From Ilumatobacter fluminis (GTDB lineage Bacteria > Actinomycetota > Acidimicrobiia > Acidimicrobiales > Ilumatobacteraceae): a stretch of DNA of 64,000 nt. Under the pieces are notes generated by a model. That model did no database searches. It saw nothing but the letters and a program-made list of their open reading frames with translations, and had not been told where the DNA came from. Below are positions 10,198-18,883 of the stretch, in pieces. A program made the translations under genes and the position numbers. The first letter of the stretch is position 1; every line of letters begins with the position of its first letter. The stretch spans positions 2,046,001 through 2,110,000 of the forward strand of contig NZ_SOAU01000001.1 of assembly GCF_004364865.1 (NCBI RefSeq). Direction: 5' to 3'.

Positions 10198-11023
10198 GCC
10201 AGCGCGCCAGCAGACGCGTGAGCGGCGGCATCAGGAACCACGTCAGGATGATGACGCCGATGATGTTGCCGATCAGGATGTCGATCGCGAGCGGCGGATC
10301 GGGGAGGATCCAGTCGTCGATCAGTGTGAGCGCCAACACGGTGGGGTACAGCGCCATCAACACGACGACCGCCTGCTTCCACCTCTTGGGCTCGGTCGCC
10401 CCACCCAGGTCGAACCAGCCTCCGAAGCCACCGACGACGTTGATCAGGTGCGGCGACTCGATGAACGGCTGCATCCGCTCGATGATCGCCCGGCGTTCGG
10501 GAGAGTCGAGCCACGCGTCGAGGTGGTCTCGGCCGTCGAAGGTGAAGACGACGACGTGATCGTCCTGCGTGCCGGGCACCGGTTCGAACAGCTCGGTGCG
10601 CACGAACCCGGGCGCGCGTGACATCGCGTCGTCGATCTGGTGGTACAGCTCGAGATACTCGTCGAGGTGCTCGGGGTCGACACGGACCGAGATGATGGCC
10701 GTCACCGGGTCGAGGTTGCGCTCGATCACGACGACCTGCTCACGGGCCGGCCCCTCGGCGAGTTCGGCGCCTCGGGCGATGATCGCCTGACGGCGCGGGG
10801 AGTCGAGCCAGCGGTCGAGCAGCTCGGCCGTCTCGAACCGGTACACGGTGATCCACTCGTTCGGCTTGCCGGTCCGCGGCTGCTGGATCTCGGCGCCGAT
10901 GAATCCGGGAGCGCGCGACGATTCGTCGACCAGTTCTTCGAGCCAGACGGCGAACGCCCGCTCGCTGCCCGGCCGGGCGCTGCGAGCGACGATCACCGTC
11001 GGGGTGCCGGCCCGTCCGCTCAT
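10187..11023 (-). CDS. Tandem antibiotic-biosynthesis-monooxygenase-like membrane protein
   Basis: A 278-residue protein with two ferredoxin-like ABM domains (about 8-95 and 105-190). They are recognised by the repeated pattern APGFIGAEIQQP ... RWLDSPRRQAIIARG and APGFVRTELFEP ... AWLDSPERRAIIERM. Two hydrophobic segments follow (about 220-240, 248-268). The same arrangement occurs in bacterial proteins annotated as ABM domain proteins with a C-terminal membrane anchor, whose reaction is not established. It follows the M18 aminopeptidase by 13 bp on the same strand. The start MSGRAGTP was chosen over an upstream one overlapping that gene. Confidence 0.78.
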   Translation of the reverse strand: MSGRAGTPTVIVARSARPGSERAFAVWLEELVDESSRAPGFIGAEIQQPRTGKPNEWITVYRFETAELLDRWLDSPRRQAIIARGAELAEGPAREQVVVIERNLDPVTAIISVRVDPEHLDEYLELYHQIDDAMSRAPGFVRTELFEPVPGTQDDHVVVFTFDGRDHLDAWLDSPERRAIIERMQPFIESPHLINVVGGFGGWFDLGGATEPKRWKQAVVVLMALYPTVLALTLIDDWILPDPPLAIDILIGNIIGVIILTWFLMPPLTRLLARWLSR

Positions 11024-11036
11024 CGCCGTACAGCCG

Positions 11037-12284
11037 TCACAGCTCGAACGACGCCCGGAGCGCTTTCGCCAGGCTGACCGGGTCGTCGGTGCCGCACAGC
11101 TCGCGGGCACTGTGCATGCTCAGCTGCGGCACCCCGACGTCGACGGTGTCGATGCCGAGACGGGTGGCCGTGATCGGTCCGATGGTCGAGCCGCACGGCA
11201 TGTTGTTGCGCGAGACGAAGGTCTGGTGGGGGACCCCGGCGGTGTCGCACGCCCGGGCGAACAGCGCAGCGGTCGACGACGAGGTCGCGTAGCGCTGGTT
11301 GCTGTTGATCTTGATCGCCGGGCCGCGGTTGACGATCGGGCCGTGGGCGTGATCGTGGCGGTCCTGGTAGTTCGGGTGGATCGCGTGGGCGTTGTCGGCC
11401 GAGATACAGCTCGACGCCACGAACGCACGCAGCAGGTCGGCGCGGTCGCCGCCGCGGGCGGCGACGTGACGCTCGAGGACCTGCTCGAGGAGCGGTCCGG
11501 CGGCGCCGGTGGTCGACGACGATCCGACCTCCTCGTGGTCGTTGAGCACGATCACGGCGATCGCCTCGGTCGGGGAGGCGGCGACGAGCGCGTCGACGGC
11601 CGCCCAGCACGAGAGGAGGTTGTCGAGCCGGCCGCTGGCCAGCAGCGACTCGTCGCCGCCGAGCACGGCAGCCGGCTGGACCTCGTACAGGCACAGTTCC
11701 CAGAACGTCGGTGTCGTGCTGCCGGCCTGCTCGGCGATCCACTCGGCGAACTCGCCTCGGGTGCCCGCGCCGGTGCCCCACACGGGGTGGAGGTGCTGCT
11801 GGGCGTCGAGCTTCAGACCTTCGGCGTTCACGCCGCGGTCGAGGTGTACCGCGAGCTGGGGGACGCGTGCGATCGGACGGTTTACGTCGACGAGGACGTG
11901 GTCGCCGGTGGAGGTCGTGAGGCGACCGGCGACGCCGAGGTCGCGGTCGAGCCACGTGTTGTTCAAGATGCCGCCGTACACCTCGACGGCGAGCTGCTTC
12001 CAGCCGACGGCCGAACCGTCGGGGTTCGGCTTCACACGGAGACACGGCGAGTCGGTGTGTGCACCCGCGAGGCGGAACGGTGTGGTGACGCTCGTCGTCG
12101 CCGGCGAGCGCCAAGCGATCACGGCACCGTCGCGTCGGACGTAGCCGTCGTCGGGCAGGTCGCCCCACTCTGCGGTGAGTGCGACCTCGGTGAAACCGGC
12201 GGCGTCGAGCCGGCCGGCGGTGGTCTCGGCGGCGTGGAACGGCGAGGGCGACGCATCGAGGAAGGCGCGGAGATCGTCGATCAT
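11037..12284 (-). CDS. M18 family aminopeptidase
   Basis: Cytoplasmic, probably dodecameric, metallo-aminopeptidase removing N-terminal residues from peptides (aspartyl aminopeptidase/ApeB group). Metal ligands are visible in AGAHTDSPCLRVKP (His-76), LNDHEEVGSSS (the Glu pair, catalytic base and ligand), SADNAHAIHPNY and the late QLSMHSARELCG. The length of 415 aa is typical. A TAGAAC hexamer 8 nt upstream and GGAGG inside that gap leave it unclear whether the message is leaderless. The ABM-like gene follows 13 bp downstream and is probably co-transcribed. Confidence 0.94.
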   Translation of the reverse strand: MIDDLRAFLDASPSPFHAAETTAGRLDAAGFTEVALTAEWGDLPDDGYVRRDGAVIAWRSPATTSVTTPFRLAGAHTDSPCLRVKPNPDGSAVGWKQLAVEVYGGILNNTWLDRDLGVAGRLTTSTGDHVLVDVNRPIARVPQLAVHLDRGVNAEGLKLDAQQHLHPVWGTGAGTRGEFAEWIAEQAGSTTPTFWELCLYEVQPAAVLGGDESLLASGRLDNLLSCWAAVDALVAASPTEAIAVIVLNDHEEVGSSSTTGAAGPLLEQVLERHVAARGGDRADLLRAFVASSCISADNAHAIHPNYQDRHDHAHGPIVNRGPAIKINSNQRYATSSSTAALFARACDTAGVPHQTFVSRNNMPCGSTIGPITATRLGIDTVDVGVPQLSMHSARELCGTDDPVSLAKALRASFEL

Positions 12285-12362
12285 GATCCTCCGTTCTACA
12301 CGGTCGGCGTCGCCATCGGGCCCGTCGCTGCGTCATCGCTCACGTCGCGTCGCCGATCGTCA

Positions 12363-12368
12363 TATGCT
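12363..12368 (+). promoter_or_regulatory. Possible -10 of pyk
   Basis: TATGCT 61 nt before the pyk ATG. A GGCCC...GGGCC inverted repeat lies in the presumed leader (about 12370-12390). There is no clear -35 or strong Shine-Dalgarno. Confidence 0.3.
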
Positions 12369-12429
12369 CGGCCCCGCCCGCTCGCGGGCCGTACCGATCC
12401 ATCCACCCCCCACCCACGGACGTGACGAC

Positions 12430-13860
12430 ATGACCAGGCGAACCAAGATCGTGGCCACCATCGGCCCAGCCAGCGAGAGCCCCGAGGTGCTCGAGGCGTT
12501 GTTCCGAGCGGGGGTGAACGTCGCCCGACTCAACCTCAGCCACGGCCCGGTCGAGTCACACCTCGACAAGCTCCGGCTCGTGCGCGCCGCTGCGGAGCGG
12601 GTCGATCACGAGGTGGGCGTGCTCGCCGACCTGCCCGGTCCGAAGGTTCGCGCCGGCAAGTTCACCGAGGGCGGCATCGCACTCGACGCAGGTGCGCCGG
12701 TCCGGCTGCGCCCCGGCGTCGACCCGAGCGACGCCGACCTGATCCACGTCGACTACCCGACCCTGCTCGAAGATCTCCGCCCGGGTGACCCGATCATCAT
12801 CGGCGATGGTGGCATCTGTCTGCGGGTGGAAGCGGTCGGCGACGAGGTCGACGCGATCGTGCTCACCGGCGGCAGCGCGCAGGGCCGGCCGGGTGTGCAC
12901 ATCCCGTCCGAGAACCTGCGGTTGTCGACGCCGACCGAGGACGATCTGCGCCTCGCCGAGACGATGGCCGAGGCCGGCGTCGACTTCATGGCGGTCTCGT
13001 TCGTGCGCACCGCGGCCGACATCGAGCAGGTGCGCGAGGTCGTCGGCAACCGGGCCAAGCTGATCGCCAAGATCGAGACGAGCACGGCGTTGGCGAACTT
13101 GCAGGAGATCATCAACGTCAGCGACGCGATCATGGTCGCCCGTGGCGACCTCGGCATCGACTGTCCGATCGAGGATCTTCCCCACCTCCAGAAGTCGATC
13201 GTGCGTCAGTGCGTCGAGTACGGCATCCCGGCGATCACGGCGACCCAGATGCTCGAATCGATGGTAAGCGCCCCGTCGCCCACCCGAGCCGAGGTCACCG
13301 ACGTCGCCAACGCGATCTTCGACGGCACCGACGCTCTGATGCTGTCGGGCGAGACGGCGATCGGTCACGACCCGGTCTTGGTCGTCGAGACGATGGACGC
13401 GATCGCGGCGCGTGCCGAGGCCGAGGCGTCGTACCGGCAGTGGGCGCAGCGGCTCGGGCGTATCCAGCGAGCCCAATGGGATTCGACGGGCGACCGGATC
13501 ACGGCGGCGCTGACCCACGCGGCATCCGAGGCGGCGGTCGACGTCGGTGCCTCGGCGATCATCTGCTGCACCCACACGGGTCGCACGGCGATCGCCATGG
13601 CGCGGTTCCGTCCGGAGGCCCCGCTGATCGCATTGTCCAACGACCCGAGGACGGTGAAACAGCTGTCGCTGTTGTGGGGCGTCCAGACGCTCGGCCTCGA
13701 CACGTTCGAGAGCACGGACGAGATCGTGTGGCACGGCGTCGAGCGGGCCGTGCAGGCCGGGCTCGTCGAACCAGGGGGCACCGTGGTCGTGCTCGCCGGC
13801 TCGCCGAAGAAGTCGGCCGACACCGCCGCCGACGTGCTGCGCATCGTGCAGGTCGACTGA
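12430..13860 (+). CDS. pyk: Pyruvate kinase
   Basis: Last step of glycolysis: phosphoenolpyruvate plus ADP to pyruvate plus ATP, cytoplasmic tetramer. Landmarks are RRTKIVATIGPAS at the start, NVARLNLSHG (substrate and K+ site), GDLPGPKVRAGKF in the B-domain hinge, IAKIETSTAL with the catalytic Lys, MVARGDLGID, and ATQMLESM. The C-terminal domain (about 345-476) starts near AALTHAASEAA and ends with GGTVVVLAGSP. The length of 476 aa is standard. The start is the ATG giving MTRRTKIV; the longer upstream frame runs into the preceding gene's promoter. The GTG of the next hydrolase gene begins immediately after its stop. Confidence 0.97.
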   Translation: MTRRTKIVATIGPASESPEVLEALFRAGVNVARLNLSHGPVESHLDKLRLVRAAAERVDHEVGVLADLPGPKVRAGKFTEGGIALDAGAPVRLRPGVDPSDADLIHVDYPTLLEDLRPGDPIIIGDGGICLRVEAVGDEVDAIVLTGGSAQGRPGVHIPSENLRLSTPTEDDLRLAETMAEAGVDFMAVSFVRTAADIEQVREVVGNRAKLIAKIETSTALANLQEIINVSDAIMVARGDLGIDCPIEDLPHLQKSIVRQCVEYGIPAITATQMLESMVSAPSPTRAEVTDVANAIFDGTDALMLSGETAIGHDPVLVVETMDAIAARAEAEASYRQWAQRLGRIQRAQWDSTGDRITAALTHAASEAAVDVGASAIICCTHTGRTAIAMARFRPEAPLIALSNDPRTVKQLSLLWGVQTLGLDTFESTDEIVWHGVERAVQAGLVEPGGTVVVLAGSPKKSADTAADVLRIVQVD

Positions 13861-14607
13861 GTGGTCTGGACCGCAGCGGCCGGCGACGGCCCCGACGTGG
13901 TCGTGCTCGTGCACGGCTCGATGGATCGTTCCGCCGGACTGCTGAAGCTGAGCCGCCGACTCGACGACCGGTTCCGGGTCGTCCGGTACGACCGCCGTGG
14001 GTATGGGCGGTCGACGCCGCACGACGGTCCGTTCGGGATGCCCGATCAGGTCGACGACCTCCGTCGGGTGATCCTCGAGGCCGAACCGGAGCGCTGCGTC
14101 GTCGTCGGCCACAGCTACGGCGGCAACGTCGCCCTCGCGCTCGCCGACCACCACCCCGACCTCGTCGATGCCGTCGTCACCTACGAGTCGCCGCTGTCGT
14201 GGCTGCCCTGGTGGGGCGGCTCGGCCGGTTCGAGTGCGATGGAGGCTCGGGACGACCCGGCGGCCGCCGCCGAACGGTTCATGCGCAGCCTGATCGGCGA
14301 CGAACGTTGGGAGCGGCTCCCGTCGGGCACGCGTGCGGCGCGCCGGGCCGAAGGTGCACCGATGCTGGGCGAACTCGCCGACCTGCGGGCGGCACCGCCG
14401 TGGCGGCCCGACCGGGTGACGGTGCCGGTGCTCGTGCTGTTCGGCGAGCACGGGCGACCGCATCACCGTCGGGGCGCCGAGCACCTCGCCGACATGCTCC
14501 CCGACGCTCGACTCGAGATGGTGCCCGAGGCCAAGCACTTCGGGCCGAACACCCACCCGGACGACGTCGCCCAGCGGGTGTTGCGCTTCATCGACGCGTC
14601 AGGCTGA
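13861..14607 (+). CDS. Alpha/beta hydrolase
   Basis: A 248-residue alpha/beta hydrolase. VLVHGSMDRS supplies the oxyanion hole, GHSYGGNVAL contains the nucleophile Ser-85, the acid is probably in the LFGEHGRPHH strand, and the terminal His is in EAKHFGPNTHPDD. Its GTG directly abuts the pyk TGA, so it is surely read from the pyk transcript, but its substrate is not evident. The last 20 bp overlap the end of the convergent MFS transporter gene. Fold call sure; function open. Confidence 0.85.
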   Translation: MVWTAAAGDGPDVVVLVHGSMDRSAGLLKLSRRLDDRFRVVRYDRRGYGRSTPHDGPFGMPDQVDDLRRVILEAEPERCVVVGHSYGGNVALALADHHPDLVDAVVTYESPLSWLPWWGGSAGSSAMEARDDPAAAAERFMRSLIGDERWERLPSGTRAARRAEGAPMLGELADLRAAPPWRPDRVTVPVLVLFGEHGRPHHRRGAEHLADMLPDARLEMVPEAKHFGPNTHPDDVAQRVLRFIDASG

Positions 14608-15760
14608 ACGCGACGAACGCCACGCTCGCACACACGGCGACCATGCCGAGGGTGCCGGTCATCCCGTACGCCTCGTAGAGCTGTCCGCCGATGAAGACCG
14701 CCGACGCTCGGGCGACGGTGCCCATCGCGTTGCTCAGCCCGATCGCACGCCCGCGCGCCTCCGGGGCGGCTTCGGAGACGAGGGTGAGCGACGACACGAA
14801 GCCGAACTCGAAGCCGGTGAGGAACACGAGCAACCCGGCGATCGCGATGGCCCGGCTGTCGCCCGCCGACAGCATCGCGACCGCACCGACGGCGAGCACG
14901 ATCAGCCCGGCGATGACGGAGCGGCGGGCGCCGATCCGGTCGCCGTGGGTCGCCACGGTCGTGGACGACACGAGTTCGACGAGACCGAACGCCGCCGCCA
15001 CGATGCCGAGTCCTCCGGTCGACAGGCCGTAGGCGTCGTCGAGCCAGGCGCCGGAGACGACGAAGGTGCCGATGCCGGCTGCAGCGGTGAGCGCCGATCC
15101 GATCATCGGCGCCCATGCGGTCGCCGGCAGGGGAGCGCGCCCGGTCGTGGTGGTGGCCGTGGTCGTGGCGGTCGTCGTGGTCGTGGCGGCTCGTTCTGCG
15201 AGGTGCGGCGCGTCGGCACCGACGAAGACGACGACGACGATCGCTGCGACGACGGCGCCGATCGCGAGCGCCACGTACGGGCCTCGCCATCCGACCCAGG
15301 CGATCAGCGCGGCGAGCAGTGGTGCGCCGACGAGCAGGGCGATCGCCCATGACGTCTCGAACGTGCCGATCGCCCGTCCGCGGGCGGCGAAGGGGACGCG
15401 ATGCCCGATCCAGGCGTGACCGGCGACGGTCAGGTTGCTGACGCCGAGGATGAGCACGAGGAAGGCGATCGCGAACGACGGAACGGTGCCGTACAGCGCG
15501 ATCAGCGACGACACGGCGACGGCGGCGAGTCCGGCGACGAAGACCCGCCGCTCGTGCCCGCGGTCGAGCGACGGTCCGGTTGCGACCGTCGTGAGCCCGC
15601 CGAGCTCGCACACGCCCATGATGCCGGTGAGGGTGCCGGTGCTGGTGGAGAACGCCCGCTCGAGCGTGGGGAGGAACGGCCCGACCCATCGCAACGCCGT
15701 GTTCGAGACCACTTTCGCGCCGGTGAGGACGGCGAGTTCGGAGCGGGGGGTTCTCGGCAT
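14588..15760 (-). CDS. MFS transporter
   Basis: A 390-residue major facilitator with about twelve hydrophobic segments. The first-loop signature region reads GVCELGGLTTVATGPSLDRG and the sixth-helix side has FAARGRAIGTFETSWA. The central cytoplasmic loop (about 190-215) is a low-complexity run of Ala and Thr (coded by ACG/ACC triplets with their complement rich in GTGGTC), which looks like a slippage-expanded linker rather than a domain. The substrate is unknown. TAGGGT 8 nt before the ATG (15769-15774) implies its own leaderless promoter. Confidence 0.88.
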   Translation of the reverse strand: MPRTPRSELAVLTGAKVVSNTALRWVGPFLPTLERAFSTSTGTLTGIMGVCELGGLTTVATGPSLDRGHERRVFVAGLAAVAVSSLIALYGTVPSFAIAFLVLILGVSNLTVAGHAWIGHRVPFAARGRAIGTFETSWAIALLVGAPLLAALIAWVGWRGPYVALAIGAVVAAIVVVVFVGADAPHLAERAATTTTTATTTATTTTGRAPLPATAWAPMIGSALTAAAGIGTFVVSGAWLDDAYGLSTGGLGIVAAAFGLVELVSSTTVATHGDRIGARRSVIAGLIVLAVGAVAMLSAGDSRAIAIAGLLVFLTGFEFGFVSSLTLVSEAAPEARGRAIGLSNAMGTVARASAVFIGGQLYEAYGMTGTLGMVAVCASVAFVAFSLTRR

Positions 15761-15768
15761 CGGCGAGC

Positions 15769-15774
15769 ACCCTA
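15769..15774 (-). promoter_or_regulatory. -10 box, leaderless type
   Basis: TAGGGT on the minus strand, 8 nt before the ATG of the MFS transporter. Confidence 0.5.
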
Positions 15775-15778
15775 GGTG

Positions 15779-15814
15779 CCGCTCGTGCCGATCGTCCCGC
15801 TCGTGCCGATCGTC
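15779..15814. repeat. 18-bp tandem repeat, two copies
   Basis: Two exact adjacent copies of CCGCTCGTGCCGATCGTC (15779-15796 and 15797-15814), followed by a related GGGATCGTGGGATCGG. They fill the short gap between the MFS and GGDEF genes. No function is evident. Confidence 0.8.
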
Positions 15815-15832
15815 GGGATCGTGGGATCGGCG

Positions 15833-17467
15833 TCAGCGACGGGGGATCGAGGTGGGGGTGGCGTCGCGGGCGTCGTCGTCGGTCGCGACCCGGACCTGGT
15901 TGCGTCCGCCCCGCTTCGCTGCGTACATCGCCCGGTCGGCGGCGCCGACGACGCGTTCGGGGCCGGTGTGAGGCGTCGACGCGATGCCCATGCTGACGGT
16001 GAGGCGACGGCCGGCCGGGAGATCGGCCCAGACGTGTTGCTCGATGACCGAGCGGAGGCGTTCGCAGCGGAACGCCGCCGTGTCGGCGCCGGCGCCGGGG
16101 AACACGATGACGATCTCCTCGCCGCCGTACCGGACGACGACGTCGTCGTCACCGACCCCGTCGAGCAGGATCTGGGCGAGTTCGACCAGCACACTGTCGC
16201 CGACGGCGTGACCGAGTTCGTCGTTGACCGACTTGAAGTGATCGACGTCGACCATCGCAAGGGCGTACGGCGCCGGTTCGTCGGCGGCTGCGTTGAGCTC
16301 GGCGAGGACCCGGTTGAGGCGGCGGCGGTTGGCGAGGCCCGTGAGCGGATCGCGTTCGGCGCTGTAGCGGTGGCGTTCCGCCTCGGCCTCCGCCTCGGTC
16401 CGGGTCACGAACAGTTCGGAGGCCGACCGCAGCTGGCTCGTGGTGCGTTGGCGTTCGAGCCGCTCGTACTCGGTGAGATGGTCGAGTGCCCGGTCGTACC
16501 AGCCGAGCTCTCTGGCGGCGAGGTGGGCGGTGTGATGGGCGCGGACCCGAGTGCTGTGGGTGCCGTCCTCGTCGAGGTCGTCGACGAGCTGCTCGAGCCA
16601 CTCGAGTGCCTCGTCGGCCTGACCCGACGCCAGCAGCCAGGCGCCGATCGATGCGCGGATCCGGTCGCGGTGAGCGGTCGCATCGATCTCCTCCGCCCAG
16701 GCCAGCGCCCCTCGGAGGTGGTGGTCGGCGGCGTCGAGCTCGCCCTGGTAGATCAGGATCTCGCCGAGGTTGCCGGTGAGCGCCGCCCGGTACAGCTGGT
16801 TCGCGAACTGATCGAGCATCGGCACGGCTCGCTCGGCTGCGTCGCGGGCGGTGATCAGGAGGTCGACGGCCTCGCCGTCGTCGAGATCGCGAACCCGGTG
16901 GAACGCGCCGATCGCCGTCGCGACGATGCCGTTCAAGGTGTAGAGCATGCCGAACGACGGTGGGCCGTCGCCGTGCCGGGCCATCACGTCGTTCAGGACG
17001 CGCAACGCCTGCCAGCTGTTGCCCATCCGTTCGAGACAGATGGCCAGTGAGAACGCGGCGTCGAATGCAGCGTCGGCGCGGGTGTGGACGTCGGGGTCGT
17101 TGGCGAGTTCTTCGGCGGCGTCGATGCCGATGTCGAACTCGCCGGCCTCGCTCGCCGCGAGCGCCGTCGTGCGCAGCAGTTCGAGGCGGAGGTCGCCGAG
17201 CCGGGTGCCGGGCCGCTCGTCGGTGAGTTGCGGGCGCAACACCTGGGCGAGGCTGATCGCCTGGTGGAGCTTGCCGCGCTGGTGCAGGTTGATGCACAGC
17301 CAGACGTGCGCCACGAGCGCCAGTTCGTCATCGTGGGCGTCCTCGGCGATCGCGATCAGCTCGCGCGAGGCCTGTTCGGCCTCGGACGCGTCGCGCTTCG
17401 TCGCCGGGTCCGCGGCAGCGGTCAGGCGCTCGATGATCTCGCGCTGCTGCGCGCTGACGGACGACAT
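15833..17467 (-). CDS. TPR-GGDEF diguanylate cyclase
   Basis: A 544-residue cytoplasmic signalling protein. The N-terminal 350 residues are alpha-helical repeats of the tetratricopeptide type (no clear membrane segment), followed by a helical linker and a GGDEF domain (about 370-530). The latter contains RDPLTGLANRR, MVDVDHFKSVND and the active site RYGGEEI (448-452), so it should make cyclic di-GMP from two GTP. No RxxD inhibitory site precedes GGEEI, so product inhibition may be absent. Activity is probably set by partner binding to the TPR region. No EAL or HD-GYP gene is nearby. Confidence 0.9.
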   Translation of the reverse strand: MSSVSAQQREIIERLTAAADPATKRDASEAEQASRELIAIAEDAHDDELALVAHVWLCINLHQRGKLHQAISLAQVLRPQLTDERPGTRLGDLRLELLRTTALAASEAGEFDIGIDAAEELANDPDVHTRADAAFDAAFSLAICLERMGNSWQALRVLNDVMARHGDGPPSFGMLYTLNGIVATAIGAFHRVRDLDDGEAVDLLITARDAAERAVPMLDQFANQLYRAALTGNLGEILIYQGELDAADHHLRGALAWAEEIDATAHRDRIRASIGAWLLASGQADEALEWLEQLVDDLDEDGTHSTRVRAHHTAHLAARELGWYDRALDHLTEYERLERQRTTSQLRSASELFVTRTEAEAEAERHRYSAERDPLTGLANRRRLNRVLAELNAAADEPAPYALAMVDVDHFKSVNDELGHAVGDSVLVELAQILLDGVGDDDVVVRYGGEEIVIVFPGAGADTAAFRCERLRSVIEQHVWADLPAGRRLTVSMGIASTPHTGPERVVGAADRAMYAAKRGGRNQVRVATDDDARDATPTSIPRR

Positions 17468-17553
17468 AGTGGTGCTTTGGTTCTATCGGCTCCGGGGGCC
17501 GCTCACCTGAACCGGAATCGGCGCTCACCGGAATCACCGGGCCGATGTCCGGG

Positions 17554-17559
17554 TACTGT
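17554..17559 (+). promoter_or_regulatory. -10 box, leaderless type
   Basis: TACTGT, 9 nt before the ATG of the DUF3151 gene. It supports the ATG at 17569 over an in-frame ATG at 17545. Confidence 0.45.
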
Positions 17560-17568
17560 CGAACTCGT

Positions 17569-18021
17569 ATGTCCGACGAATCCGAACCGATCCGCATGAG
17601 TGTCTCCGGGCCGACCCCGTTCGTGCTGCCGCCCGAACCCGACGCGCTGATGGCGGCGATCGACGCCGCAGGGGGCGACCCGGCGGCGCTGCGCGATGTG
17701 GTTGCCTCGGCGCCGACGTCGCTGTTCGCATGGGCGGCGCTCGGTGACGCGGAGCCGGAGACGATCCACCGGTACGCCGCGTATCGGATCGGGTACCACC
17801 GAGGGCTCGATGCGCTGCGCGGCAACGGGTGGCGCGGTACGGGCGACGTCCGATGGTCGGAGCCGACCAACCGCGGTTTTCTCCGTTCGCTGCTCGGGTT
17901 GCACCTGATGTCGCGGGCGATCGGTGACGTCGCCGAGTCCGACCGGACGATCCAGTTCCTGCACCAACTCGACCGGGGCGGTCCGCCGCAGTCGGAGATC
18001 GACGCGATCGTGCGGCCATGA
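17569..18021 (+). CDS. DUF3151 family protein
   Basis: A 150-residue soluble protein of an actinobacterial family without known function. Characteristic parts are SLFAWAALGD, the YAAYRIGYHRGLDALRGNGW core (about 64-83) and SEPTNRGFLRSLLGL. The helical, Arg/Trp-rich core resembles TPR-like folds. The start was set by TACTGT 9 nt upstream. Its TGA overlaps the ATG of the mobA-like gene by 4 nt (ATGA), so the two are co-translated. Context does not reveal a role. Confidence 0.82.
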   Translation: MSDESEPIRMSVSGPTPFVLPPEPDALMAAIDAAGGDPAALRDVVASAPTSLFAWAALGDAEPETIHRYAAYRIGYHRGLDALRGNGWRGTGDVRWSEPTNRGFLRSLLGLHLMSRAIGDVAESDRTIQFLHQLDRGGPPQSEIDAIVRP

Positions 18022-18557
18022 GCGGGCATCCCGGCGTCGTGCTCACCGGTGGTGGGAGCCGACGCATGGGCAGTGACAAGGCGTTCGTGCTCGTCGACGG
18101 TCGGCCGATGGCGATCGCCGTCGCCGATGCGTTGTGGGAGGCCGGGTGCCACCCGGTCGAGTGCCAGGGCGGCGATCTCCCCGGGCTCGCCTCGCTCGGA
18201 CTCGACGGGTTCGCCGACGAGCACCCCGACGCCGGACCGGTCGACGCGATCCGGACGGCGTCCGCTCGTCACGACGGCCCGATCGTCGCCGTGGCCTGCG
18301 ACCTGCCGTACCTCGACGCCGCCACCGTGTCCGCGGTGATCGAGGCGGGCTCGCGCGAGCAGCGGCTCGCCGTCGCGACCGCGGACGGGCATCATCACCT
18401 CGTGGTGTACGTGCCACCCGACGCTGTCGCGTCCGAGGCGGTCGGTGCCTCGGTGCGCGAGTGGGTGTCCGGCGCGATCGGCGTGCCGGTCGACCCCGCC
18501 GTGATCCGCAACATCAACACGCCCGACGATCTCCGTCGCGACGACCCCGGCCGGTAG
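18018..18557 (+). CDS. mobA: Molybdenum cofactor guanylyltransferase-like NTP transferase
   Basis: A 179-residue MobA-type nucleotidyltransferase, expected to attach GMP to molybdopterin. The nucleotide signature is LTGGGSRRMGSDK (about 9-21), metal-binding aspartate in AVACDLPYL, and the late NINTPDDL typical of MobA. It is a little shorter than Escherichia coli MobA, and the related CTP/GTP:sugar-phosphate families share the fold, so the substrate is probable rather than proven. A mogA gene at 61087 shows the organism does make molybdopterin. Translated from the DUF3151 message. Confidence 0.72.
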   Translation: MSGHPGVVLTGGGSRRMGSDKAFVLVDGRPMAIAVADALWEAGCHPVECQGGDLPGLASLGLDGFADEHPDAGPVDAIRTASARHDGPIVAVACDLPYLDAATVSAVIEAGSREQRLAVATADGHHHLVVYVPPDAVASEAVGASVREWVSGAIGVPVDPAVIRNINTPDDLRRDDPGR

Positions 18558-18560
18558 TGT
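18555..18560 (+). promoter_or_regulatory. -10 box shared with mobA stop codon
   Basis: TAGTGT begins with the TAG stop of the mobA-like gene and stands 8 nt before the ATG of the rhodanese gene. The gap holds no Shine-Dalgarno. Confidence 0.55.
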
Positions 18561-18568
18561 CGTCCGAT

Positions 18569-18883
18569 ATGACGATCAAGGAGATCTCGGTCGACGAACT
18601 GGCCGAGCTGCTCGAACAGGGTGCGCCCCTGGTCGACGTCCGTGAACCCGACGAGTACGCAGCCGCGCGGGTGTCGGGCGGCGTGCTCGTGCCCCTGGCC
18701 ACCGTGCCCGACCACCTCGATGCCTTCGCCACCGAGGGGCCGACGTACGTGATCTGCCGATCGGGCGGCCGCAGCATGCGGGCGTGCGAGTTCCTCGCTG
18801 CGCAGGGGCGCGAGGTGGTGAACGTCGCCGGAGGAACGCTCGCGTGGATCGAGTCGGGTCGCCCGGTCGACTCCGACGCGTGA
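18569..18883 (+). CDS. Rhodanese-like domain protein
   Basis: A single rhodanese domain of 104 residues (GlpE/PspE size). The entry motif is LVDVREPDEY, and the active-site loop is VICRSGGRSM with Cys-63 able to carry a persulfide. It could act as a thiosulfate sulfurtransferase or as a sulfur carrier donor, and the neighbours do not decide. Cytoplasmic, no signal peptide. The gene has its own leaderless-type promoter and overlaps the start of the RNase D gene by 4 nt (GTGA). Confidence 0.9.
   Translation: MTIKEISVDELAELLEQGAPLVDVREPDEYAAARVSGGVLVPLATVPDHLDAFATEGPTYVICRSGGRSMRACEFLAAQGREVVNVAGGTLAWIESGRPVDSDA

Noticed and set aside
15143-15190. GTGGTC-type low-complexity run as a regulatory repeat
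   Set aside because: It lies inside the MFS gene and encodes an Ala/Thr linker between the two transporter halves.
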